Assembly: GCA_025024175.1 (NCBI GenBank)
Contig: QCXZ01000003.1
Span: forward strand, 15,334,392 to 15,398,391
DNA: 64,000 bases
Direction of reading: 5' to 3'
DNA from: Rhyzopertha dominica
Lineage: Eukaryota; Arthropoda; Insecta; Coleoptera; Bostrichidae
Shown here: piece after piece, positions 47,326 through 58,860 of the stretch
Layout: each line of letters begins with the position of its first letter
How positions within the stretch are numbered: position 1 is the first letter of the stretch
Translations under genes and position numbers: made by a program
The notes under the pieces: model-generated
The model's input: the letters and a program-made list of their open reading frames with translations, nothing else
Told to the model about the DNA's origin: nothing
Databases searched by the model: none

Positions 47326-48104
47326 GATCAGATAACACCACCTAAACACGCACATGATATAGATGCTGCAGCCAACTTAAAGTACTTAACTAACTAAAAG
47401 ATGCAGCATGACAATTCCTCTTCCTTCTTGAAAACAAGTTAAAAAAATAACTTGACGTGATGTGATGGAATGCATAGACTTTTAAGTTTTCAGCATCTTA
47501 AAGATGTGAAGAATACAAGTTAACTAAAAACGACTTCAGCCCACAAAAATACTTAACAAAGGTTGTTACTTCTGCTTCGTAGAACTTCTGTACTAAACAA
47601 TGCCAAACGCAATTGCCAATAATTATACTAATCTGATATTCCCTCTGTCAACCAGTAGTTATGTTAAGTGTCAATTCCAGGTGCACTGTGTAATCCATAA
47701 TATATGTTTGTAATTCAATATTTATATAGTTGGATCGAATTTTACATGCATCGCTTGAATTTATTAACGTTTGACTGCTAATCGGTGTATGAAAACGATT
47801 TCACCATTCCCAGAAAATCAAATTATCAAAACAAAACATACTAGGCATAGGCCGTAAATGGAGCACATATGCAGACATTTTCAAAACTACCGCTCTATAT
47901 AGTACCAATTATTATTGAATCACCGACTATAAATTTTCGATCTAGCTTGATTATAGGTATCCATGTTGCTATGGTGATGTCAAACAAAAACTCTCAGTTT
48001 CACAATAGTCGTCATGCAGTTTTAAAATAAAAATAATGAGATGGCAAGTCTATATTGGTGTATCCAGGAGCAGCCGTAAGATGATGGAGATCTAACTTCT
48101 CAAA

Positions 48105-48330
48105 CCTTAGATAATACTTATCGTGTTCCTCCGCGTTCTACGTTCATTTATGTTATATACTTTAGATCTGTATCAAAAATTCGTCATTGTACCGTTGACA
48201 GTTATGTTGGTGATACACAGCCCTCAAATTCTTTAGACAGTGCGATATAATAAATTCTGATTTGAGAGCACTAAGCGACCTATCCCTTGATCCTAATCTA
48301 GATCTAACCCAACTAAGTACAGATTGATGC
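48105..48330 (+). pseudogene. Probable RT palm relic
   Basis: Plus-strand reading gives YRVPPRSTFIYVIYF (compare GVPQGSILGPLLF), then CTVDSYVGDTQPS (compare CxxHxYADDTQLY) and, after a stop, a DL-rich stretch resembling the region before the LNxxK motif. All catalytic motifs are degraded, so the call is moderate. Confidence 0.45.
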
Positions 48331-50556
48331 TCTTTGCTAATGTCAATTTTGATGCAAAAATTAAGAGTAATAAACTTGATGTAACTGAATTAGCAAAAAA
48401 AACTAGATGTATAATCTTTTAAATATGGAAGGCAAATGGACTTCTCGTTAAGTAAATGTTACTCTCCAGTGAAATCTTTGAATATACAAAGGCGTTGTCT
48501 CTCCCTATGTTATATGAATGCTTGGTGTTTTCCAATTTTAATTTTGCTAGCTCCCATTTAACAATTGAAGATGATTGCAGATGGTGACGAAATCCTGCCT
48601 TGGGTTCTGGTTTCAGAATGTATCCAAGATTTGTTGAGGGCAAAGTGTGGTTCCATTGATGCAATAACTGCCGATGTGCATTATGAGTGATGGCATCCTA
48701 CATTTTGTGTTATGTCGTCTAATTTCAACAGAATTGTTTACTTTTACCTGAAACATGCTGAACTTTAAATTTATCATCTGGCAACACTGACCTAATCTTG
48801 AGATACGAGGGTGCCATTCGAAGCGAAATACGGAGGGCACGCTATAATGAAATATAAATGATACGAAAATGTGCTTGATGGATGACGAGTGTAGTGGTGT
48901 TGCCGGATTTGGGGTTAATAATTCCTGCAGGTAGGCACTGTACCGAGCGAAACGGATGAGGTTTACGTTAGAAACGCTTGAAGGAACGATCCTCGTAAAG
49001 TTTACGCCACAACCTTGCACCAGAAATAACTGGCTTATGTTACAAAACTCAAACTAGAANTGACTAGAAATATAACACTACGTGTACTTATAAAATAAGA
49101 GCAAACTGAACAAGATTTAGAGAATCATAGACATACCTTTTACTGGTAAAGGGAAAAGAACAAAACGCTAAAACAGGCTAAGCTTTTTAGTCAATAATGA
49201 ATCAGAACATAGTTTAGATAGGATCAAAAGGAACTACAATTTCTTTGTTGTCTTAGGTCAATTAGTGTTACATTAAGCAAACATAAGACCTGGAACTTCT
49301 TCGTTAAAGGTCATACAAAAATAACCTCGTAGCTCGGCGAATTTGAAGAAAACGACCCTGATCTTTCCAGTGTTCCAAATACCTTTATAAAAAAGGAACA
49401 ATCACGGTACGATAAAATGTCCGCGAATAGATTTTGCATTAACTATAATAAGTATAATTACAGCGATACACATATTCACTCTTACCTATGTAGTATTGTT
49501 CAACCACACGATCAAACACCAAATTAGTAGTTATCATCAATCACAGCTTTAAACGTGCATAAAATAAATAGCATACCAGCTCGAACTAACTGTGGAGCCC
49601 AAACGATAAAAGTTAAATTATTACGTGTGACATATTCGCGAACATTTTAACGCCCACGTTTGTTTTCATTAACACAAAGACGATCAGTTTTTTAACCTTA
49701 TATTCTTCCTTTCTATTAGCTATTATTTGTGCTCTGATTCTAATTACATCTCACCCGTTTTTTTTGCGGCGCCTGTGTACCGCAAGGGTCATGTTTTCTT
49801 GTTCCTGTTAACAACATTATTAAAATGTTATTGGATGTAATGCGTCCGTCGACCTTAGAATATATGATAACATCAATTCTAATGACGATTGTCGAGTGTT
49901 GCAGCAGGATCTAGTGTGCAATATTGATCAGTGTGCCGTTTAATCTTTTCCTCGAAAACAGTCAACACTGCACACAAGATCTTCACTAAATCTATTCAAC
50001 TTAAACTGCATCCCCCGCAAGGCACTAAACAGTTAATATTGCTATGCATATTTAATCTTAAATCAACCAACAAAGGACAAGTAATCATAGTGGTGGCACA
50101 CTTTATAATATTGTTCTCAACAAATTGCTTCTCCTTCACTCCTTTCATGCATCACGTCGTCAATCATGGTAACATTTAGTCTTTTACCCAAAGCCTTGAA
50201 AAACTAACACACTTCGAGGGTCACTTATACCGCTGTCCATAGAATTTCAAAGATGTCATTAACTAAATCACTTGTCTTTATCGTTGCCAGGTATACCAGC
50301 TAATGAAAACAAAGGTACCTAGAATTATGGTAGCCCAACTTACTTCTGTAAAAAAGGATACAAAAAGTATTGCAAGAATTTAGTTCAGCTTCTGATATCA
50401 GATGACACTAGGTCAAGTCCGGTCAAGTCAGATTTTGTCGCTTATAGGTTATGTATTATGTATATGTCAACACGCGCGCGGTAGCAGATGAACAGTATTT
50501 AAACTTTCAAGTAAATTATATGTCTGTAAATAAAAACAACACTTATGGGAATGCCG
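48331..50556. other. Unassigned stretch
   Basis: A 135-codon minus-strand frame (48613-49020) contains FEWHPRISRLGQCCQ-like text and sits between inverted GGCAACAC / GTGTTGCC motifs (48780 and 48897), so it may be an old TIR element. No function can be assigned. The rest is AT-rich and empty. Confidence 0.35.
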
Positions 50557-51020
50557 TTAGTGAGATCGTGGCAATGTCTTGACCGAACAGCAATACATAA
50601 ACAATAAGCATCCAATTAGGCATTCCAACGAACTGTCAAACAAAATTCAACATGGCCGTTGTGGGCAAACATATGTTATAATATCATTAGAGTAAATAGC
50701 TTTGTGTTTTAGTAAAGTTGTGAAGTTCCTTTTGTCCTTATTTAAGGTATTATTAGTGTTTTTTAAACAGAAATGCCAGTTACGTCCCTTGTGGTTGGTT
50801 GTGGTGGTGGAAGTCACAGAGATGACGTAAAATTTTATTCAGTTCTTGCTGTTTTAAAACATAAATTTGTCACGGAAAAAAATGAATTATCGGAGAGGCG
50901 TTAAGTGCAATTAAGAGAGACGATATCGCACTATCAAAAAGTGTTTGCCCACAGCCGCCATATTGAAGTCACGTGGTTTGGAATGCCTAATGATGTTCAA
51001 GTATTTGGTCAAGACACTAA
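50557..51020. mobile_element. TIR element carrying a THAP-domain fragment (P-element-like)
   Basis: The inverted arms share TCTTGACC at the outside, then ATTAGGCATTCCAA, then a ATGGCxGxTGTGGGCAAAC block (left 50574-50672, right about 50943-51016). Between them is the THAP-like ORF at 50773. Arms of this length around a THAP exon suggest an internally deleted P-superfamily transposon. An 8-bp duplication could not be found; the left outer end has a 13-base insertion relative to the right. Confidence 0.6.
50773..50904 (+). pseudogene. THAP-like DNA-binding domain fragment, 43 codons
   Basis: The product begins MPVTSLVVGCGGGSHRDDVK and continues FYSVLAVLKHK...ELSERR before TAA. This follows the THAP layout: an N-terminal hydrophobic/Cys start, one visible zinc Cys (GC), the (V/F)(S/K)FYxxP-type strand (P replaced here) and the LSxxRR helix. 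The first zinc Cys is not in the expected place and the domain stops before the second CxH pair, so it is a broken domain. THAP domains head P-element transposases, which fits the TIRs around it. Confidence 0.55.
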
Positions 51021-51122
51021 CACTTATTTCAAGTTTCGTAGTTTCATTAAAATAATGGGTGGACAGACACTGTAAAAAATGAAAACGAAACAAATAGTAA
51101 ACTAAAACCTACCTTGATACCA

Positions 51123-51861
51123 AAGATACCTAAAACACTGGTATTTCAACTCACCGTCATTTTTATGCCAAAATCTGTTGCCAAATTTTAGTTAAAATAT
51201 ACTGTCGGTAGATGATAGCACTAATCAAAGGTACATGATCGAAATGTCAAAACTTTGATTTTTAAATATTTCCTAGTTTTGTACCAGGCAATTTACATAG
51301 AAGTACACCATCTCCATCACGTTTTGGTTCATTCGTTCAACTTTGTTTATAGTTTCGTTACTGTGTTCATTACAAGGTAGGTTTTACTTTAGTATTTGTT
51401 TCGTTTTCTGCAGTGACTGTGAATGCAATTACGTACAAACAAATGTTGTCCTTGTTCCTCGTTAGTAAATATATAATTTACTTGAAATTTTAAATACTTC
51501 TCATGTTCTACCACGCGCGTGTTTACAGATACACAATTAATCATAATCTGACGTACCTTGGTATGCTAATGTCATCTGTTATCAGAAGCATAACTAGATT
51601 ATTATAGATAGTAAACAAAGTAATGAAACGAAAAACAAAGTTGAACGGATGAACCCACACGTGTTGGAAACGGTTTTAAAAATTGAATTGGAGCGTTATT
51701 TGGTGTGCCTAATTCCAACCAAGTTGCTTGAAGCAAAACTAGGAAATGTTTAAACGTCAAAATGTTGAGATTTGCCTGACGTACCTTGAATTGGTGTTGC
51801 TATCTAACGACAGTTCGTCGGACTAAAATTTTGCTATTTGATACAGTTGTTTAGGTATCTT
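51123..51861. mobile_element. Long-TIR repeat family (copy B)
   Basis: AAGATACCTAAAACA at the left end is inverted at the right end (TGTTTAGGTATCTT). The arms 51123-51385 and 51600-51861 are inverted, imperfect copies for about 250 bp, around a centre with TTCGTTTTCTGCAGTG and TTTAAATACTTCTCATGTTC. No coding. Copy A at 14472-15015 belongs to the same family. Confidence 0.8.
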
Positions 51862-51889
51862 GATGAAAACCAGTCCATACTAAGCTTAA

Positions 51890-52808
51890 GAGGGGCGTTT
51901 ACCTACAGCGAATCGGGTCATTTTAAGCACATACCGTTTTACATTTTACCGAGTTATTCGAAACTTTTTCGAAGTGAAATATTGACATGGCAATGACAAA
52001 AGATGTAGCTACAACGTAGAGTTCGAGTTTTTTCTGAATTTGGTACGGTTATGTAAGTATTTGTTGTTATATTTTGCTTAAAAATGCGTATTTTTGGCGA
52101 GCTATTTCTCGAAAACTAAGGCACATAAACGAAAAATTCGAACTACTGTAGCTACATATTTCTTTGTACACTACCAAAAACATGAGCACGATAAATGAGT
52201 AAAAACATTCAAAAAATCTAAAACTGCAAACGCTTTCGCACGAGTCCGTCACAAGAGCGGAATGCGAATGCCCATCCCCACCAGGTCCGTCGCGTGGTAT
52301 CCACTAAACAGTGAGCTAAGATACAATCCTGTCGGGAATGATCGAGCGGTATACGATCTATTCCGATATGACTGGATTTCTAAGATTGTTTGTCTAATTA
52401 CACATGACAAGTTTAATGTTAAAAGCTCTTTCACATTAATTTACTGTCTGCTGAAGCAATGGGGAGGCGGAAGAAAAGTTATTATAAAAGTTCCTCCAGA
52501 AATCATAGTCGACATGCAGTTAGAATGAAATGTTATATAGTTCATATTTACAGAAATAAATGGGTTATTCCATATTTTGAATAACCTGGTATAATATCAT
52601 AGTAAGTTACTAATATCATGCTTACTTTTTTATGCAACCCTACAGTCAGCAATTTTCCGAACATTAGTTTAGCCCGTCTGTTGCTCATACGATCTTTCCG
52701 TGTTTTCAACTTATCAGCTACCCCTACCCTCTTACGTCCCATGTCCCGCTGGTAATATGGGTTGCATAGTTTACATTTCTGCCCGATCGCTCCAAGTAAA
52801 TGCCCCTC
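51890..52808. mobile_element. TTAA-flanked element, short copy
   Basis: The ends GAGGGGCGTTTACCT and AGTAAATGCCCCTC are inverted and flanked by TTAA at both sides (51886-51889 and 52809-52812), as in piggyBac-type insertion. It is 919 bp long. It matches the 1979-bp copy at 55633-57611 in inverse orientation except that about 1.06 kb is missing at a point near 52070. The 88-codon frame at 52262-52528 has a partial counterpart in the other copy (62 codons, minus strand, 55908-56096) but no known domain. Confidence 0.85.
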
Positions 52809-52812
52809 TTAA

Positions 52813-55628
52813 CCTCAAAATTATCCTGACAAATTGGCATGTCATAATAGATGCGTAATACCAGGTAATACTTGCAATACGTATAATATAGTTATTGCAG
52901 GTATGTAATTAATTTGTACTATTGCTATACATACGTCAGAATCTTTCAAGCACACGCCAACAGTGAACAACGAAGTATTGATTGTTACTGTCAACTGTTA
53001 TTGTCAACTTTAAACCGACCAGAATGCTATGCACGAAAAGTATATAACAACGTTTCACACTGTATATTGTAATACAAATAAATCATTGATGACGTAACTT
53101 TAAACTTCTGTGTACAGTATGGTATATAAGCCTTATGTCTGATTTATTTGATCTGTACTCGCAGGGGCGTGACACAGTTTGACATACTATGTAGGATATG
53201 TAGGCGTATATACATAAATTATAATGTAATTTATTTTCATTATATTGAATTTCTGCGTAAAGATGCTATATTTCCACTACTATTCCTTATAATAGGATTT
53301 TACCGGTTAGCATTAAGTATATTATTATTAGAATATTAAGCACTTCTTGGAAAGCTTTACTGCTGGTTTCAGTGTAACCGCAAATTGATTCACATCTGCA
53401 TCATGCGTCATGAGCGCATTTTCACAGTTCGAAAGTATTCTTTTGAAAGTGAAATAAAAACAGTGATATTTTGACCAGTGTAATCCCAGCCACAGACCAC
53501 AGTTTACAATTTCAATAGTGGCATCTTGTCATGTTTGGTGAATGACGTTAACCTAATCACCGATAAATTAAGAAAATAGGCTGCAAACACCACAACATTA
53601 TGCCAGTTTGCTTAACAAATGTGTTTTTGTGGGTCCACAAAGTCTCCGCTTATTATTAGAGACGAATGTAATGTTTCCGCAGTTTATCTGAACAAGTGCC
53701 AAAACAAATGATCTGAAATAGACTGATTCGGTAGTAATCAATACAATTCCTCACTCAGTTGCACGTATAAGTATTTCATAACGTCACTCAGCAGAATGAC
53801 CTGCCGATTCCATTCTTAAAATGACAAGCAGTAAAAGTCATTCCGCAGTTTTGGCTCAGGATCAAGGCTATAATGTGTTATACGCAATGGAACGGAACGA
53901 AATGGCATCCAATGCGGTACCACATTTCATAAACACGAGATGCCCACTGCATGCGTTCATACTCACAAATTACCAGAACGTGAATGTTTCAAACTCAAGA
54001 TAAAAATACTTTAACTTGCTACGAAACTGCTGAATATTTTAATTTCGGCAAAACGATCAAATACAAAACCATGATGGTAATTTTGTTTAATTGATTACGA
54101 TCTAAAGAACTATACTTACCTACGTTTAACTGTATTCAAATTTTGATTATTTACAAGTGACGTTCCTCAATCTCAAAACAACTTATAAACGAATAAAGTA
54201 CATCAAACATCCTTGTTGATGACGAACTGACTTGACAAAACTGCTTTGTCAATCAATAAAAACAAAAAGCTACAAATTATTGTAGTGATATTCCCAATAT
54301 AGTAGTGTGCTGATTAGCTAAAAGATACACACGTGGGGTGAAATTAAACTTTCTATTGGTATTTAAAAACGTCATAAAATAATCACATGAAAGGTCATTT
54401 CTGCCAATTACAGATATTGTCACATTATTCATTTAAGGATGATGTAGAATGTCTGGCGTAGCTACTAATTTTAGCAAAAATAAGTCATCTATTATAATGA
54501 CAGAAATATTGTCACTCTCTGCATTTGGAGATACTTCACTTACATCATGGGCCACAATTTTACCAAATTCGTCGTGGGAAAAGGATGCACAGAAAATGGT
54601 TGTTGACTGTGTGGTTGACTATGACTAGCAATGCCATCTGCGATGTTAGCATTTCGTACACCCTAAGTATCCAGTTGGCTGCAGTAGTTTTTATCGAGTG
54701 AGAATTTCAACATTTCTGACGACGGCTGCACGGGAGCAGCTGTATAGCTGCAATACTGATTCTTCAGATACAAAGTTTTGGATAAATCTGTAGTTGTTCT
54801 TTGCACGCTTAGATCTATTAATCTAAACACCAATACACCCCCATAATATTGGACATCTCAAATTTCAACGTTGTAAAACGAGGGGAAGTGTACAGTAGCG
54901 TATCCCGAGGGGGACAAAAATGGAATTGCTCATCCCTATAATATCACAATATTAAATATTTTCAGAAAATACAGTACCTTGAGCATATTGTTAATTAGTT
55001 TAACTCAAAGACAGCTTTGGTGTAGAAAGACTTCGCCCCGGGCAATATTACTAGACGCCTTTATCCCTTTAAGAGTATTATTACTCTCCGTGCCACTCAG
55101 AAGTGTGATAACATGCCCAAATGTATTCAATAATATCTTAGGCCTGAAGATGTTCAATATATTGAGCGGAACTAGTCGATGATTTGCTTATTTTTGAAAA
55201 TCCATACTCATATCGATAAGAACCATTACAATACTTTAAATATATAAAGTATGTACACAAAATCTAGATTGTGATTTTGTTCGTATTGTGAAGCGTTAAT
55301 GTCTTGTCAATATTTTGAGCAACAAAAGTGTTGTATGGTAAATTTGTATTACTGTCATCTTTTCAACAATAAAATAACTGAAATGGGTTCAAGGTTCAAC
55401 TTTTTAGTTTTTCACATAGACTTGCTAGATAGTAATAATCTATAAATATGAACTGACAGAATGGACATTTTGGTTGATATATAACTTCATGTTGATTGGA
55501 CACTTCCTTTCGTTTTTTGAAATATTCAATTTCTTGTACCTTTTCAAACGATATATGACCACGATATATGTACAAGTTAGTCCCCTTAAAAAAAGATATA
55601 ATAAAATTACAAGGCAAAATCATAACTC
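52813..55628. other. Unassigned stretch between the two TTAA elements
   Basis: Nothing convincing. GCAATGCCATCTGCGATGTTAGCATT near 54628-54653 loosely recalls the head of the ribozyme repeat, but the match is too weak to call. Confidence 0.35.
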
Positions 55629-55632
55629 TTAA

Positions 55633-57611
55633 GAGGGGCATTTACTTGGAACGATCGGGCAGAAATGTAAACTATGCAACCCATATTACCAGCGGGACGT
55701 GGGACGTAAGAGGGTAGCCGATAGGTTGTAATCACGCAAAGATCGTACGAGCAACAGATGGGCTAAACTAATATTCGGAAAATTGCTGACTGTAGTGTGT
55801 GCATAAAAAAGTAAGCATGATATTAGTAACTCACTATGATATTATGCCAAGTTATTCAAAATATGGAATAACCCATGTATTTCTGTAAATATGAACTATA
55901 TAACATTTCATTCTAACTGCATGTCAACTATGATTTCTGGAGGAACTTTTATAATAATTTTCCTTCCGCCTCCCCATTGCTTCGGCAGACAGTAAATTAA
56001 TGTGAAAGAGCTTTTAACATTAAACTTGTCACNTGTATTTACACATACAATCAGAAATCCAGTCATATCGGAATAGATCGTATACCGCTCGATCATTCCC
56101 GNCAGGTTTGTAACTTAGCCTCACTGCTCACTGGTTACCACGCGATGCACCTGATGGGAATGGGCATTCGCATTCCGCTCTCGTTGCGGACTCATGCAAA
56201 AGGGTTTNCGGTTTTAGATATTTTGAATNTTTTTACTCATTTATCGTGCTCATGTTTTTGGTACTGTACAAAGAAATATGTAGCTACAACGTGGAGTTCG
56301 AATTTTTCTTTTATGTGCCTTAGTTTTCGAGAAATAGCTCGCCAAAAATACGCATTTTTAAGCAAAATATTGTAACAATTAATTTTCCAAAAACATTTCC
56401 ATTTCAATCTGACAGCATAGTTCATCGTCTTCTGTAAAGTATGCCTACTCCGACACTAAGGTCATAATTGATAATGCTGCAATATGGAACATTCGAGGTG
56501 TTAAATCCGTGCGATCAGCAGCTCACTGACTGCAAGTAAGATTTGCTACTCTTTATTTAAACACCTAACTACAATTATATTAGGCCAACCAACACCTAAG
56601 GTATGACTAATTTAGTAATATAATTCGATTGCTAATTTACCGTCGTGGATTTCAGGCCTTTTACGGTATCATTACCAATATTTTATCGTCATCGTCGTCG
56701 CCATTTTTGTTGTTCGATTTTTCGTTATAAGAAGTCTTCGTTTTTCCAATTTTGGAGTACCATTGCGACGTATCCTACAAGATCCACGTAGCAGCCACGA
56801 AGACCGTAGACCACCTTGTTTAGAATCTGGGAGAGCTATCAGGAATAAGCTTTGGGCAGGTGGATTCATCAACAGCCGCCGTATCATTGCATCCCAGGGG
56901 ATATCTACAATAAAAAGCAAAACAGATAAGCTATACTGTGCTAATAACTTAAATAATTCAATTAAAAATTTATATTTTAAGTCATACTTACCGTTCGTTG
57001 CTATCACATCCAATTTCAGATTTTTTTTTTTGTGTCGGTACTTATCTATTTACGGCAGTTTATAAACGTCGTGTATATTCGACACGTACATACTTACTTG
57101 TCAAACAGTTGTAAAGGCCATACACGTGTATCACCTGAATTTAATACCATGCAATGTCACAACAAACTTTGAGCTATTAGTATCACCTCATCCTTGTAAA
57201 AAAGACTAATTATTAATTAAACTTGTACTTTTAAAGATATCTTGTTTTCTCTTAAATTTTAACTTATGTGCTTTGCTATTTTGGGCATTTAAGTTACGTT
57301 TTCACAAATTAGCTGGCGCCCTATATTAATTATTGTTTGTTCTTTTATAACGTGAACCCACCCCTTATTGCCATCGCAAAAAAAGAGCTGCCGTACGCAA
57401 TAGTGAAGGTAGGTAAAACTACGTCACAATATAACAACAAATATTTACATTACCGTACCAAATTAAGAAAAAACTCGAACTCTACGTTGTAGCTACATCT
57501 TTTGTCATTGCCATGTCGAAATTTCACTTCGAAAAAGTTTCGAATAACACGGTAAAATGTAAAACGGTAGGTGCTTAAAATGACCCGATTCGCTCTAGGT
57601 AAACGCCCCTC
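55633..57611. mobile_element. TTAA-flanked element, long copy
   Basis: TTAA (55629-55632), GAGGGGCATTTACTT ... AAACGCCCCTC, TTAA (57612-57615). It is in the opposite orientation to the short copy. The extra interior (about 56371-57430) has a 113-codon minus-strand frame (56672-57013) and an overlapping plus-strand frame of 100 codons. Neither shows a transposase motif I recognise. The end type fits piggyBac-like elements, but without a transposase this is inference. It contains four N. Confidence 0.83.
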
Positions 57612-57615
57612 TTAA

Positions 57616-58107
57616 TTGATATATTTATTTTATTATACTTTCGTTATCTCTGTTGCAAGTAATTAAGCAAAAGCATTAGGTTTCATTGTAAAATATACAG
57701 GCTGGTACATGTTAGCTTAAGAAAGTAGGGTTTCTATCGCCAATACCCATTTCAAAATAATTTTCTGGATACGCCACTGGAAGCGTACGGTTGTTTTGTC
57801 TGAACGGGAAAGCCCCTGTAGGCAGTGAGAGCTAGGGAGCACGGCAAAAACTTTTAGGATTAATTCTTGCTTTATGAGCCTAAACGTTGTTAATGCGAGA
57901 ACTTTGTCAGGAATACAATAAACATCAGATCGGATCAAGATTTTATGTTTTTGTTTCATTAAATCAATACTATGGGTGGCCTGGTTGGGAATGTACGTCG
58001 CGTCGGAATACAGCGGAATACAATGTGGTGATGAAGTTTAGAACGTATTTCGTAATAATTGTCCTTAATGTTTTCAAGAAGAATGCTCGAACATCTCAAT
58101 ATTATTT
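57616..58107. other. Unassigned stretch
   Basis: CTGGATACGCCACTG (57766-57780) is a common transposon-end-like phrase without a partner. Otherwise nothing recognised. Confidence 0.35.
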
Positions 58108-58860
58108 TTTAAATGGCGAACTTAAATGTAAAAATTTCATTTACGACGTCACCTATTGTTGAATGGTGACGTCATCGTGAGTTTTTTTTTCTAAAGACAA
58201 CCCTAATTTCCTTCTCTCCTCATTACTATCTGATATAAAACAATCTTACCTTGCATAAAAAAATTCAAAAAAATGCATTTACACTAGAATACAAACTCAA
58301 CTTTAATGGAAAAATATAATTAATGGACCCAATAAAAACCAAGTAAATTCAGCGCAATTATTAGATACTGCATTTCCTGAAAGATAGACATGGCGCCTAG
58401 GAGCAATTGAGTGCCCACAACGTTCCCCAGACCTGACTCCCTTGGATTTCTCCTGTGGGGTTATTTAAAATCGAAGGTTTATGCTAATATGCAAATAATT
58501 TAGAGGAACTAGGTACAGCAAAGAATTCGCACTGAAGTTGAGCAAATTAGTCGTGACATTTTTAAACGCAGCGTAAAAAGAGTTTACAATCGTATCGGTC
58601 GAACATTTGCGCTAAATTTTATTTGTTTTTTGGGTCCAATAATTAATGTTTTTTCATTAAAATTGCATTTTTATTCTAATGTAAATGCTATTTTTTCGAA
58701 AAGATTGTTATGTTAGCTACATTTTTTACATCATCGTGTAAGTAATAAAAAGTTCTGTGGAAAAACGATGGAAAAAAAAGGTAATGATGATGCCACCGTT
58801 CAGCAATGAGTACCTCATAAGTGAAATTCTTTCATCACAAGTTGGTTATCTAAAAATTAA
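58108..58860 (+). mobile_element. Foldback Tc1/mariner derivative with transposase C-terminus
   Basis: Arms of about 240 bp (roughly 58120-58365 and 58610-58855) are inverted, diverged copies: ATTGTTGAATGGTGACGTCATC against ATTGCTGAACGGTGGCATCATC, and ATGCATTTACACTAGAATA against its counterpart near 58672-58690. Between them a plus-strand frame reads PQRSPDLTPLDF at about 58416-58455 (family WPxRSPDLTPLDFFLWG, including the last catalytic Asp/Glu region) and then shifts frame. Only the transposase C-terminus remains, so the element has lost its N-terminal and central coding sequence. Outer boundaries are approximate. Confidence 0.75.

Noticed and set aside
48613..49020. 135-codon minus-strand frame as a gene
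   Set aside because: It has no domain, and an internal inverted motif suggests a repeat; kept only as part of an unassigned stretch.
49740..50180. 82-codon frame at 49931-50179 as a gene
   Set aside because: No domain, no splice context, and typical chance composition.
54590..54690. Another relic of the ribozyme repeat
   Set aside because: Only about 20 scattered matching bases around GCAATGCCATCTG; not enough to separate from chance.
56672..57065. Transposase in the long TTAA element
   Set aside because: Overlapping frames on both strands, no DDD/DDE context or known motif; left as unidentified interior sequence.
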